A DNA stretch of 64,000 bases from contig CAWIFR010000008.1 of NCBI GenBank assembly GCA_963835465.1, forward strand, positions 186,001-250,000. The letters run 5' to 3'. The translations under genes and the position numbers were made by a program. The stretch comes from Bog-756 sp963835465. Lineage in GTDB: Bacteria; Actinomycetota; Acidimicrobiia; Acidimicrobiales; RAAP-2. The notes beneath the pieces were generated by a model. It was given only the letters and a program-made list of their open reading frames with translations. It had not been told where the DNA came from and did no database searches. Shown here one piece after another: positions 56,037-63,626 of this stretch (position 1 is its first letter; each line of letters opens with the position of its first letter).

Positions 56037-56991
56037 ATGCGCAGACATTCCGTTCTGGCTCGAGTGGCGGTGGCTGGCGCCGGCGTGATGGTGGCAGGCC
56101 TCCTCACTGTCTCGGGTACCGGCCAGGCGGCGCCATGCCGGCCAAGACGGCCCCGCTCCTGTACGTGTCCTTGGGTGACTCGTACTCGGTCGGCTATCAG
56201 AACCCGACGCTCGGCAACACGGCCGGCTTCACCGGGTACGTGGCCAAGAGGGAGAAGCTCCAGTTGGAGAACTTCGGCTGCGGAGGCGCCACGACGACGT
56301 CGCTCTTCACCCAGATCGGTTGCCCGCCGGGGAGCTCGGCGGCTACCACGGGGTGCCCTATCCGACCACCGACCAGGTCGATGCGGCCGTGGCGTTCATC
56401 GCCGCTCATCCTGGGCAGGTGGGCCTGGTGACCGTCTCCATCGGCGGCAACGACGTCACCGCCTGTGCCAACGCCGCCAATCCCATCACGTGCGTGCTCG
56501 CCGCCCAGGGGACCATCAAGACCAACGTCGACAACCTGGTGAGCGACCTCGATGCCGCCCTCACCTCGGCAGGCGACACCTCGGCCCACCTGGTGGGGAT
56601 CACCTATCCCGACGTGATCCTGGGTGACGACGTCTTCCCGGTGGGTCAGACCAATCCCACCCTGGCCGGAGAGTCGGTGGCCGCCTTCGACGCCCTCATC
56701 AACCCCACGCTCAGCGCCGCCTACACCTCGGTGACCCGGGGGGCGTTCGTGAACGTGACCGACGCCCCGTACAAGAAGGCCACCGCCGGCGCCGACACCA
56801 ACCCGTGGACGGGAGCCGTCCCGAGTGGCCCCACCACCAAGCTGAAGGGGTTCGGCAAAGGGGTTCCGGACTCGGTCTGGGAGGTCTGCACCCTGACCTA
56901 CTTCTGCTCGATCCCAGGCGACATCCACGCCAACACCAAGGGCTACAACTTCATCGGCTCGCTGATCACCGCCAAACTGGGGCCGCGCTAG
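56037..56991 (+). CDS. secreted SGNH-family esterase (frameshifted)
   Basis: A second secreted SGNH hydrolase, about 317 residues, resembling streptomycete-type secreted lipases. Signal peptide: basic start, VLARVAVAGAGVMVAGLL, cleavage after SGTGQAA. Block I SLGDSYSVG, block II near FGCGGATT, block III VSIGGNDVT, block V GDIHANTKGY with catalytic Asp-x-x-His replaced in order as D-I-H. Breaks near 56132 and at the GGGG run near 56331 interrupt it; joining gives complete family sequence. Pairs of cysteines fit disulfide bonds of an exported protein. It is the last gene before a gene-poor stretch and the tRNA. Confidence 0.8.
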
Positions 56992-57857
56992 GCCCACATG
57001 ACCAGCAGCGGTTCGGTACCCAGGAGTCGTGAACACGGCCCGACCCGGCTCGCATCGCAGGTTAGGTGACAGCTACCGCTCATCGGAGGCGGAGAACCGA
57101 CGAACGGTAGCTGCCGTACCTGCCTGACCGACGGCGCAACGCGACGCGCATGCTGCCGGACCCAGAAGTACCACGACGCGAGGTTGTCGTCACGTTTTGC
57201 AGGATGAGGCAAAACAGCAGTTCACTGGGCATTCCCGCACCGCTGGTCGGCCTGCAGCCGGTGTCTTCCCTCATCGGCACCGCTTGCGACGCACCCGTCG
57301 GTACCCGCACCGCGTTTGGAGTGCGGCAACTCGGGTAGGGGATCAGAGTGCCCAGGGGCAACCACTCGCTCCGTCGTCGCCACTCACCGACCGTCCACCG
57401 CGGTGCAGGCGAAGCAGTTCCCGTGGTCAACGCGGTCGATCTCCTTCGTCCACCGCCGTCACACAGAGGTGGGCGCTGGACTGACGGGCTCCACACGCTC
57501 GCCCAAGCGATCAGTGCCGATGGATCGCCAGCTGCGGCCGAATCAGTGAGCCACGGTGGAGCCGACCACCTCATTTCGGATCGCCCGCCTCCGATTGAGC
57601 CGGGGCGCGATCGCCGGGCGATTGGATCGCCGAGGTCGGGGATCACTCCGAGAAGGCTCGATCCTTCCCCCCGGTAGCGGGCAGTTCGATCGCCGTCTGC
57701 GAGGGGCGCCGAGGTCTCCCAGCATGATCCGGTCCGGCGCCGGTTCAGGTTTGAGTAGGATCTCGCCGGGTCAGCTGACAGCCTCTTGCTCGCAAGGTGT
57801 TGACGGATGATCCCCTAGGACAGTGCCACGTACTTCCCTCACGGCGCTGACCAGGGA
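56992..57857. other. gene-poor stretch before tRNA
   Basis: About 870 bases with only weak open frames. An inverted repeat with 9-base arms, CAGCTACCG (57070-57078) and CGGTAGCTG (57105-57113), could be a terminator-like or regulatory structure. GATCGCC occurs several times around 57585-57640 without regular spacing. No protein seen. Confidence 0.4.
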
Positions 57858-57936
57858 CGGGCTGTGGCGCAGCTTGGTTAGCCGCGCTTGACTGGGGGTC
57901 AAGAGGTCCCGGGTTCAAATCCCGGCAGCCCGACCA
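57858..57936 (+). tRNA. tRNA-Pro(GGG)
   Basis: Complete cloverleaf with encoded CCA. Acceptor stem CGGGCTG (57858-57864) pairs with CAGCCCG (57926-57932); discriminator A (57933); CCA at 57934-57936. The anticodon arm CTTGA/TCAAG encloses the loop CTGGGGG with anticodon GGG, decoding CCC (Pro). T arm CCGGG-TTCAAAT-CCCGG. C1-G72 is the expected proline identity pair. Confidence 0.93.
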
Positions 57937-58241
57937 CGTGGGGGTGACCCCAACGAGTGGACCAGGTCAACGAATGGGCAGGTCAGGTGTGATTTAGCCG
58001 TAGCCCACCAAAGAGCTCCAGAATTCCGGGGGTTGGTTTAGAGGCCGTGTATGGCCATTGGCTCGTTGTGAAATTCCGGTTCATGCTCTCAACATCGCGT
58101 CAAGGGGGTACCGGGACTTGGGAATGGCCATTGGGTCCCGCTCCCACCTGGGCCAGATTTGCCCCAACGGTGTCCCAGGCCAGGGCCGTCGTAGATCACG
58201 AGATCCGAGTCGAGGGATATGCACACGGGCCGCCGAGCCAA
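57937..58241 (+). other. intergenic after tRNA
   Basis: No gene seen. A small hairpin (TGGGG at 57939-57943, CCCCA at 57948-57952) directly after the CCA may end the tRNA transcript. I found no copy of the tRNA 3' end further along that would mark an integrated element. Confidence 0.35.
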
Positions 58242-58844
58242 TCACTCAGCTTCAGGCGGACAGGCCACTCCTGCCAACGTCATGAGTTGGGCGAAGGTGG
58301 AACGGGCCATCTTCCACATGCCGTCGACCAAGAGCGCCTCGCCCCGTTGCCCCCCGAGTAGCAACCTGTCTCCTATGGCTATGGAGAACACGACGGCGGC
58401 CCGTCCTGGATCGCTGAAGTGGATCTCATCGGCAGAGATGACTACGTCTGACCCCTCGCCGACGATGCCTCGATGCCGGTCGTTGGCCTCGGCGAGAGTT
58501 GGCCCAAGGTTGCCTCCCCCCTCCACCGTCGGAACCGACCGGCCGTCTTCGCTGGGCACTCGGCTGGCGGCAAATGCTGCTCTGATCTGGGCCCGTGCAT
58601 CGTCGGCCCCCTCTGGCTCGATCACCGTGGGAGGAGAAATCGACGATGCCCTCGACACCCAGGTATGCCCCGCACTCACCGAGCTTGGACCGAGCTGCGT
58701 GGACCATCGACGGATGCAGTGCTCACAGATGAAGGCGTTGTCTCCAGCCACCAGTCGACCCGACTCGGGGGCAGAGAGGCCACAGAACGAACACGCCACT
58801 ACCGATGCTGAACGACGGCCGCCGACCGAAGATGCCGCCTGCAC
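58242..58844 (-). CDS. protein with ClpX-type C4 zinc finger
   Basis: A protein of about 200 residues. Near residue 18 it has CSFCGLSAPESGRLVAG then FICEHCIRR: two C-x2-C pairs spaced as in the ClpX N-terminal zinc-binding domain, which recruits substrates and adaptors to that unfoldase. No ATPase domain follows; the rest is a mixed alpha/beta region of about 130 residues (DVVISADEIHFSDPGRAAVV) that I do not recognise. The GTG ending at 58844 has no ribosome site and overlaps the Clp N-domain gene by 46 bases in another frame, so the two may be one protein split by a frame error. See findings. Confidence 0.65.
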   Translation of the reverse strand: MQAASSVGGRRSASVVACSFCGLSAPESGRLVAGDNAFICEHCIRRWSTQLGPSSVSAGHTWVSRASSISPPTVIEPEGADDARAQIRAAFAASRVPSEDGRSVPTVEGGGNLGPTLAEANDRHRGIVGEGSDVVISADEIHFSDPGRAAVVFSIAIGDRLLLGGQRGEALLVDGMWKMARSTFAQLMTLAGVACPPEAE

Positions 58845-59305
58845 GGGGGAGTCGTCCGGCGTCCGCGTCCTTGGGCCCCAGCGAGCTGTTGCATGGTTCG
58901 CTGCCGCACCTCAGCGAGGTCGATGCCGAGCATCACCAGTACCTGGCACCCGACACCCTCTCCCTCCCGGACGAGTCCGAGCAGGATGTGTTCGGTGCCG
59001 ATGTTGCTGTGTCCGAGCTGTAGTGCCTCCCGGAAGGACAGCTCCATCACCTTCTTCGATCGCGGGGTGAACGGCGGTGACCCCGTTGGTGGGCTTCCGG
59101 CGAGCCCGATCGTCGCTTCGGTCCGCTCGCGGACTGCGATGAGCGATGCCCCCAGCTCAGTGAGCACATTGGCCGCCTCGCCGTCTTGGTGGAGAAGCCC
59201 GAGCAGTAGGTGCTCCGTGCCGATGAAGCTATGGCCGAGCAGGCGGGCCTCCTCTTGGGCCAGCACGAGGACCTGGCGGGCAGAGGCGGTGAAGCGTTCG
59301 AACAC
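58799..59305 (-). CDS. stand-alone Clp N-terminal domain protein
   Basis: A 168-residue protein with two Clp_N repeats like the N terminus of ClpC: FERFTASARQVLVLAQEEAR, IGTEHLLLGLLHQDG, then FTPRSKKVMELSFREALQLG, IGTEHILLGLVREGEG. In ClpC this domain binds adaptors and substrates; here no AAA+ module follows. The GTG ending at 59305 was chosen because the family begins MFERFT at that point. The last 30 residues are Arg-rich and poorly defined, where a frame error may join it to the zinc-finger gene. Part of a minus-strand cluster with two small genes upstream. Confidence 0.8.
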   Translation of the reverse strand: MFERFTASARQVLVLAQEEARLLGHSFIGTEHLLLGLLHQDGEAANVLTELGASLIAVRERTEATIGLAGSPPTGSPPFTPRSKKVMELSFREALQLGHSNIGTEHILLGLVREGEGVGCQVLVMLGIDLAEVRQRTMQQLAGAQGRGRRTTPPCRRHLRSAAVVQHR

Positions 59306-59377
59306 ATTCCCAGCCTGACAGGCCGGCCCCTTGGCTGCCATAGCCAACGGGCGAGGGGCAGCATTTCCAGGCCGACA

Positions 59378-59539
59378 TCAGAGAAGCGTGGTGGAGATGA
59401 TCTCGGTGTTCCTTACCTCGTTTGCTGCAAGTACCAGCTTGTCGATCCACTCTGCCCCCACACCGAAGACGGCTTGTTCCACCGAGGATGTGGGAGCCGA
59501 TCGAATCGACGTCTCTACCGCACTGACCAGGTCATCCAT
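59378..59539 (-). CDS. small orphan protein
   Basis: A 53-residue frame starting MDDLVSAVETSIRS and ending ISTTLL, of ordinary protein composition with two amphipathic helices (VFGVGAEWIDKLVLAANEV). It starts 37 bases after the upstream gene ends, on the same strand, with only a weak GGCGGG ribosome site. Not recognised. It could be a continuation of the upstream gene after a frame error. Confidence 0.4.
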   Translation of the reverse strand: MDDLVSAVETSIRSAPTSSVEQAVFGVGAEWIDKLVLAANEVRNTEIISTTLL

Positions 59540-59576
59540 GAGCCCGCCTACCGATCGCGGGGGTTACCGTCCGGAG

Positions 59577-59960
59577 CTACTCAACATCGACTCCCTGATC
59601 ACCGTGCAGATGCGGCAGCTCCACGATCTTGGCAAGGGTCGGCCGGAATCGTCCCGCAAGCCTGTACCACACCGAAGGAGTCGGTGGGCCTTCGGTGATG
59701 GGGGAGTGTGCCACTGCTGCAGCATCTCCCAACGCCTCCGCCAGCACACCGATCATGGCCGGTAGTTGGGCAAGGTCGACAGGTGTCGACGCTACGCAGA
59801 TGCCGCCCCGCCAGTGGCTGAGGACGACCTTCTGTTGCTCCGAGTGCCTCGTGATCTGAAGTGACGCCCCGTGGCCACGTGCGTCGGGGATATTCAGCCG
59901 TTTCGGGGACACACCCACGAGCTGAGTATGTACCCGAATGGCCCATCTGTCGAGCGCCAT
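59577..59960 (-). CDS. hypothetical protein of Clp-domain cluster
   Basis: A 127-residue soluble protein, not recognised. Its middle (LQITRHSEQQKVVLSHWRGG, then a helix DLAQLPAMIGVLAEALGDA) looks like a real alpha/beta fold. The start codon lies inside a perfect inverted repeat AGCGCCA-TTT-TGGCGCT (59953-59969), which could be an operator or a hairpin affecting translation. It heads a same-strand run with the 53-residue gene, the Clp N-domain gene and the zinc-finger gene. Confidence 0.5.
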   Translation of the reverse strand: MALDRWAIRVHTQLVGVSPKRLNIPDARGHGASLQITRHSEQQKVVLSHWRGGICVASTPVDLAQLPAMIGVLAEALGDAAAVAHSPITEGPPTPSVWYRLAGRFRPTLAKIVELPHLHGDQGVDVE

Positions 59961-59969
59961 TTTGGCGCT
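59953..59969 (-). promoter_or_regulatory. palindrome over a start codon
   Basis: AGCGCCA and TGGCGCT separated by TTT; the ATG of the 127-residue protein ends at 59960 within it. Confidence 0.4.
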
Positions 59970-60190
59970 GAACTACGGGTCGGTTTTGAGACCCAACCCA
60001 AATCAAGGGTGTCATCGACAAGGTCCTATGCTCTCGACGTACTCCGTCGGACCCCATTCGACGTCGGTCGTCCTCATCGAATGCCCGAATGATTCCAGAC
60101 TCGGTCCAATTCCGCAGTTGATCTCGATTTCGTCGTGTCCCTCCTAGAGCACATCCAACACGGCAATGTGACCCGCAGTGCATTGCGGGG

Positions 60191-60430
60191 ATGGTGGAAC
60201 CTGACGTCGAATTCGTCCTGTTTGACCTTGGAGGTGTCCTCGTCGAGCTCGGTGGAGTGATCTCTCTGCAGAAGATGGTTGGAATGGTTGCCGACGAGGA
60301 GATGTGGCACCGATGGTTGGCGAGCCCATGGGTACGACGGTTTGAACGAGGTGAGTGTTCAGCGGCCGAGTTCTCATCCGGCTTTGCGGCTGAATGGGAG
60401 ATCGAATCCGGTGCCTACGAATCATCGTGG
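60191..60430 (+). pseudogene. truncated HAD-family hydrolase
   Basis: The first 75-80 residues are clearly the N terminus of a HAD-like hydrolase: EFVLFDLGGVLVELGG (motif I with nucleophile Asp and the GGV variant common in this family) and cap-type helix DEEMWHRWLASPWVRRFERGE. After about 60420 the frame continues but turns into Arg/Pro-rich, non-family sequence; motifs II-IV are absent in every frame downstream. The gene therefore ends abruptly at a probable recombination junction. A TAnnnT box was not seen before the ATG. Confidence 0.6.
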
Positions 60431-60807
60431 TTCCGGGGTCGTCGCCGTGGTCGGATGGCTCCTTGTGGCCGCCGTCGTGACGCCAGCCCACTGATAGGCC
60501 GCCACCGAGTTCGCGCCATGGACCACCCCGTGGACGCGAACTCCATCCGTAGGAAGCTTGGTCGGCGGGCCGTTCAACCACTGCGGCAAAACGGTCGGGT
60601 GCTTCAGCTATCGTCCCCCATATCGGCACGCTGCGCTCGGCAGACCGGTGGTCAACCGTTCGCAGACGCCGCCTCGGCGCGGTCGTGGCCTCGCATCAAA
60701 GCGCCCGGATTGAGCGGGTGCGCCAGCTCGGATCGGGCGGGGTGCCCGCCTACCGACGTCCGTCATTGGAGCTTCACGCCACCACGTCCACCTCTGATCC
60801 AATTGGA
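60431..60807. other. sequence after HAD junction, no gene seen
   Basis: No plausible coding frame. It begins at the point where HAD homology stops, so it may be foreign or scrambled DNA. Confidence 0.35.
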
Positions 60808-60963
60808 TCAGTGATCTTCGACGGTACGGCCGACGGGAACCACTCGCCCGCAGACCGAGCACCCAGCAAAGCGGGTCCCCTCGATGGCATCGTCGAACAG
60901 TTCGGGAATGCTTCCCGAACCGGTGCACGTGGCTTCATCTGGCGGTCCCGTTGAGGCCATCAT
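60808..60963 (-). CDS. zinc-ribbon miniprotein, CxGSG family
   Basis: A 51-residue frame with C13-T-G-S-G, then C35-S-V-C38-G: the same C-x21-C-x2-C spacing and GSG motif as the gene at 720-890. Otherwise the two differ, so they are old paralogues. Tandem ATG codons at the start (ending at 60963 and 60960) have no clear ribosome site. Role unknown, probably a metal-binding miniprotein. Confidence 0.5.
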   Translation of the reverse strand: MMASTGPPDEATCTGSGSIPELFDDAIEGTRFAGCSVCGRVVPVGRTVEDH

Positions 60964-61194
60964 GGAGTTGCCTCGGCGTCGATCGTTTCAAGAGGGGAGC
61001 TGGACGCTCAGTCCCCACTCGGCGCCGGGTTGCAGGGGATCCTGCTCGGACTGCCGGACCGGTAACCCCATCAGGTCTACTCCACTTTCGGGGGGTACGT
61101 CCGACCCTTCTTGCAGGTACGCCCTCTCCACCCTGGAGAGTTGGCCCTACCGCCTCCTAGGGTCTGCCCTATCAGAACCCATTATCCTCGCATC
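60964..61194. other. intergenic, no gene seen
   Basis: Short gap between the divergent zinc-ribbon gene and the gene at 61195; nothing distinctive. Confidence 0.3.
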
Positions 61195-61431
61195 ATGACC
61201 CGATGTGATCCCGTCCAGCGAGCGCGGCTCGTCGACTTCATTGAAGGCACCAAAAGGAAGATGGACATCGCCCGGGAGCTGCAAGCGAAAGAGCGGTCAC
61301 CTGACGTGCGTGCCGTCGTGGACGAACTGCTCACGTGGTTCCAGGTGCATCTCGACGATGCTCAAGCGCAGCTACTTGGTCTTGGAGGGCCGGTGCCGAT
61401 AGGAGCCGGGGCCAAGGTCGATGACCAGTGA
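61195..61431 (+). CDS. hypothetical small helical protein
   Basis: A 78-residue protein of mainly helical character (RARLVDFIEGTKRKMDIARE, DVRAVVDELLTWFQVHLDDA). The ATG at 61195 was chosen; the open frame extends upstream without protein-like sequence. Not recognised. Convergent with the DUF1801 gene. Confidence 0.5.
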   Translation: MTRCDPVQRARLVDFIEGTKRKMDIARELQAKERSPDVRAVVDELLTWFQVHLDDAQAQLLGLGGPVPIGAGAKVDDQ

Positions 61432-61480
61432 ATGGCGGCCACGGGGGCATCCACTCCCGGGCCGGGGCCACTGACGGGAT

Positions 61481-61864
61481 TCAGCGTTTGGACTCGTTCC
61501 AAGTCACCGCGGCACGAACGAGGGCCTTCAGCGCCTTCTCGTCGATCTTCTCGCCCTCGTGGAAGTCGATGGCACGGCGGGTGTTCCCCTCAAGACTGGA
61601 ATTGAAGAGACCCGAGGGGTCCTCAAGAGATGCCCCCTTGGCAAAGGTCATCTTGACGACACTCTTGTAGGTCTCGCCCGTACAGAGAATTCCGTTGTGC
61701 GACCACACTGGCACTCCACGCCACTTCCATTCCTCGACGACCTCAGGGTCAGCGGCCTTGACGAGGGAGCGAAGGCGGCTGAGGGTCTCGCCCCGCCAGT
61801 CGCCCAGTTCTTTGATCCTCGCGTCGATCAGCTGGGAAGGGGTCTGCGACTCGCCTTTGGCCAT
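61481..61864 (-). CDS. DUF1801 (YdhG-like) protein
   Basis: A 127-residue protein of the DUF1801 group: LIDARIKELGDWRGETLSRL, VKAADPEVVEEWKWRGVPVW, a beta region with VVKMTFAKGASLEDPSGLF, and a final helix DEKALKALVRAAV. Family members are iron-chaperone-like folds of unsettled function. The ATG ending at 61864 has AGAAGGAGA (61867-61875) as ribosome site. Confidence 0.85.
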   Translation of the reverse strand: MAKGESQTPSQLIDARIKELGDWRGETLSRLRSLVKAADPEVVEEWKWRGVPVWSHNGILCTGETYKSVVKMTFAKGASLEDPSGLFNSSLEGNTRRAIDFHEGEKIDEKALKALVRAAVTWNESKR

Positions 61865-62443
61865 CTCCTTCTGCCCTCCTATTGGCTTGTGGTGTCTTGG
61901 CTTGTGGTGTCCCCTACGAGCACCTCCAAATGCTAGCTACTTCGACCCCGAACAAACACGGCTCAGGACGCCCGCCCCGGCGTCGTCGCCCCCGGTGGAT
62001 CCGTAAGGGGCCTGCCTCGACTTCACCGGTCGTGTTCGCCCCCATCGTCCAGGTCGCGTCCGGCCTGACGGGGACGCCGTGACGATCGAGGTCAGGCGAT
62101 GCGGTCTTGGCGCCGGCGGAGGTCGGCCCGGTGGCGGGTGCGGCGGGTCGTCGCATCAGTGGGGCACGGGCCGATGTATGGGTCGTCGTTGGGACGTCGT
62201 TGGGTCGTCGTTGGGTCGTCGATCATCACGGACATCTTGCGCACGCGGTAAGCACGCCCCAACCGCAGCCGGTGCTCGGCCCATCGACGCCATCCAGCAT
62301 GGTCCGTCCCCAACCCAGGATTGCTCCCACCTTGCTAGCTTGTCCGGCATGCCCTCCTCTTTTGTGGAGATGTCTCACGAGCGGCTGGGCAGTAGTGCCA
62401 CGGCACCAGCGAGTAACCAATCACGAGAGATCGGCGGAACCCA
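61865..62443. other. intergenic with short tandem repeat
   Basis: No gene seen in about 580 bases. Contains a tandem run of an 11-base unit (see repeat at 62185-62217). Confidence 0.4.
62185..62217. repeat. 11-bp tandem repeat, three units
   Basis: GTCGTTGGGAC followed by two copies of GTCGTTGGGTC, with partial units on both sides. Non-coding; may vary in copy number. Confidence 0.7.
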
Positions 62444-63064
62444 ATGGCACTGAAGGTTGTCGGAGCTGGAGTGGGTCGGACGGGGACGAACTCGTTGAAG
62501 CTTGCGCTCAAGCAACTACTGGGCGAACCCTGCCACCATATGTTCGAGATCATCGTCGACCCGTCTCAGATACCTGGATGGACCGATGCGATCGAGGGGC
62601 GGCCGGTTGACTGGTCCACGATGCCCAAGGGCTACGGGGCCCTCGTCGATTGGCCCGGAGCCTCCTTCTGGCCTGAGTTGACGGAGGCGAATCCAGAGGC
62701 CCTGGTGCTGCTGTCAGTACGAGACCCTGAGAGTTGGTATACGAGTGCCTCGAACACGATCTTCCAGGCCTTTGAACACATGCCACCTGGCATGGAGCCG
62801 TGGTTCGACAGCATGCGCCAGCTCATGGGCGAGCGGTTCAGCAACAAGCTCGACGATCCGGCGGCGATGATGAAGGCGTTTGAGGATCACAACGCATCAG
62901 TCCGTGAAGCGATCCCACCGGAGAGGCTCTTGGAATGGACCCCGAATGACGGGTGGGGTCCAATCTGCGAGCGCCTCGGTCTCGAGATTCCGAATGAGCC
63001 GTTTCCCAAGACAAATGAGACCAACCAATGGCGAGCCAACCTTGGGATGCCGCCCATCCCGTAG
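62444..63064 (+). CDS. sulfotransferase_4-type protein
   Basis: A 206-residue protein of the short sulfotransferase_4 group. It starts VVGAGVGRTGTNSLKLALKQ, the 5'-phosphosulfate loop, followed by a cysteine-histidine segment, VLLSVRDPESWYTSASNTI (3'-phosphate binding Arg/Ser) and helical C terminus. Acceptor unknown. Unrelated in sequence to the larger sulfotransferase at 11287. It stands alone in the accessory right end. Confidence 0.8.
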   Translation: MALKVVGAGVGRTGTNSLKLALKQLLGEPCHHMFEIIVDPSQIPGWTDAIEGRPVDWSTMPKGYGALVDWPGASFWPELTEANPEALVLLSVRDPESWYTSASNTIFQAFEHMPPGMEPWFDSMRQLMGERFSNKLDDPAAMMKAFEDHNASVREAIPPERLLEWTPNDGWGPICERLGLEIPNEPFPKTNETNQWRANLGMPPIP

Positions 63065-63227
63065 GTGGTCAGCTCATTCGGACAGGAACTTCCATCCCTC
63101 CGCCCCGAGAACGCGTAGGGCAGCCGGATCCCGCTCAGGGCCTCTCTGACAGCCGGTGGGAGAGCCGGCACTGCGGGCCTCGGCGGAGAACGCGGTCACA
63201 TCCTGTGGCTGGCTGGCGGGCGACGGA

Positions 63228-63626
63228 TCAACGGACCAGGGGGCCAAGCACCTCCTCAGGGTGGCGGTACGCCTTGATTTCGACCAGGTTGCCGCTCGGA
63301 TCGGCAATCATCAATTTGCCCTGTTCGATCGGGTCACCTTCATGCGAGACCGTTGGGGGTTCGATGAATCGGGTGGTGCCGTTCAACCGCGTCACCATCG
63401 CCTCCCATTCCTTCCAATCGAGCGTCGCCCCGAAATGACGTCCTCGCGTGGTCGGCTCACCAGCCACTGATGGGTCTTCGTGCAGTGTGACCTGAGCCCC
63501 GAAGAGCAGTATGTCGGCTGTCACTTCAGTCCGACGACCGATCTCCGCACCCAGCTCTTCCGTATAGAAGCTGATGGCGTCAGAGAGATCGGAGACGGGA
63601 AAGGACAGGTGAAAGATCGGGCGCAT
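63228..63626 (-). CDS. VOC/glyoxalase-like protein
   Basis: A 132-residue VOC-fold protein: IFHLSFPVSDLSDAISFYTEEL at the start with the first ligand His, GRHFGATLDWKEWEAMV in the middle, and LMIADPSGNLVEIKAY at the end with the third ligand Glu. The ATG ending at 63626 gives the family start; the upstream extension is not family-like. Reaction unknown. The protein differs from the VOC protein at 24729. Confidence 0.8.
   Translation of the reverse strand: MRPIFHLSFPVSDLSDAISFYTEELGAEIGRRTEVTADILLFGAQVTLHEDPSVAGEPTTRGRHFGATLDWKEWEAMVTRLNGTTRFIEPPTVSHEGDPIEQGKLMIADPSGNLVEIKAYRHPEEVLGPLVR

Noticed and set aside
57585..57640. Cluster of GATCGCC words as a possible origin or uptake-signal array
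   Set aside because: Few copies, irregular spacing, and expected in GC-rich DNA.
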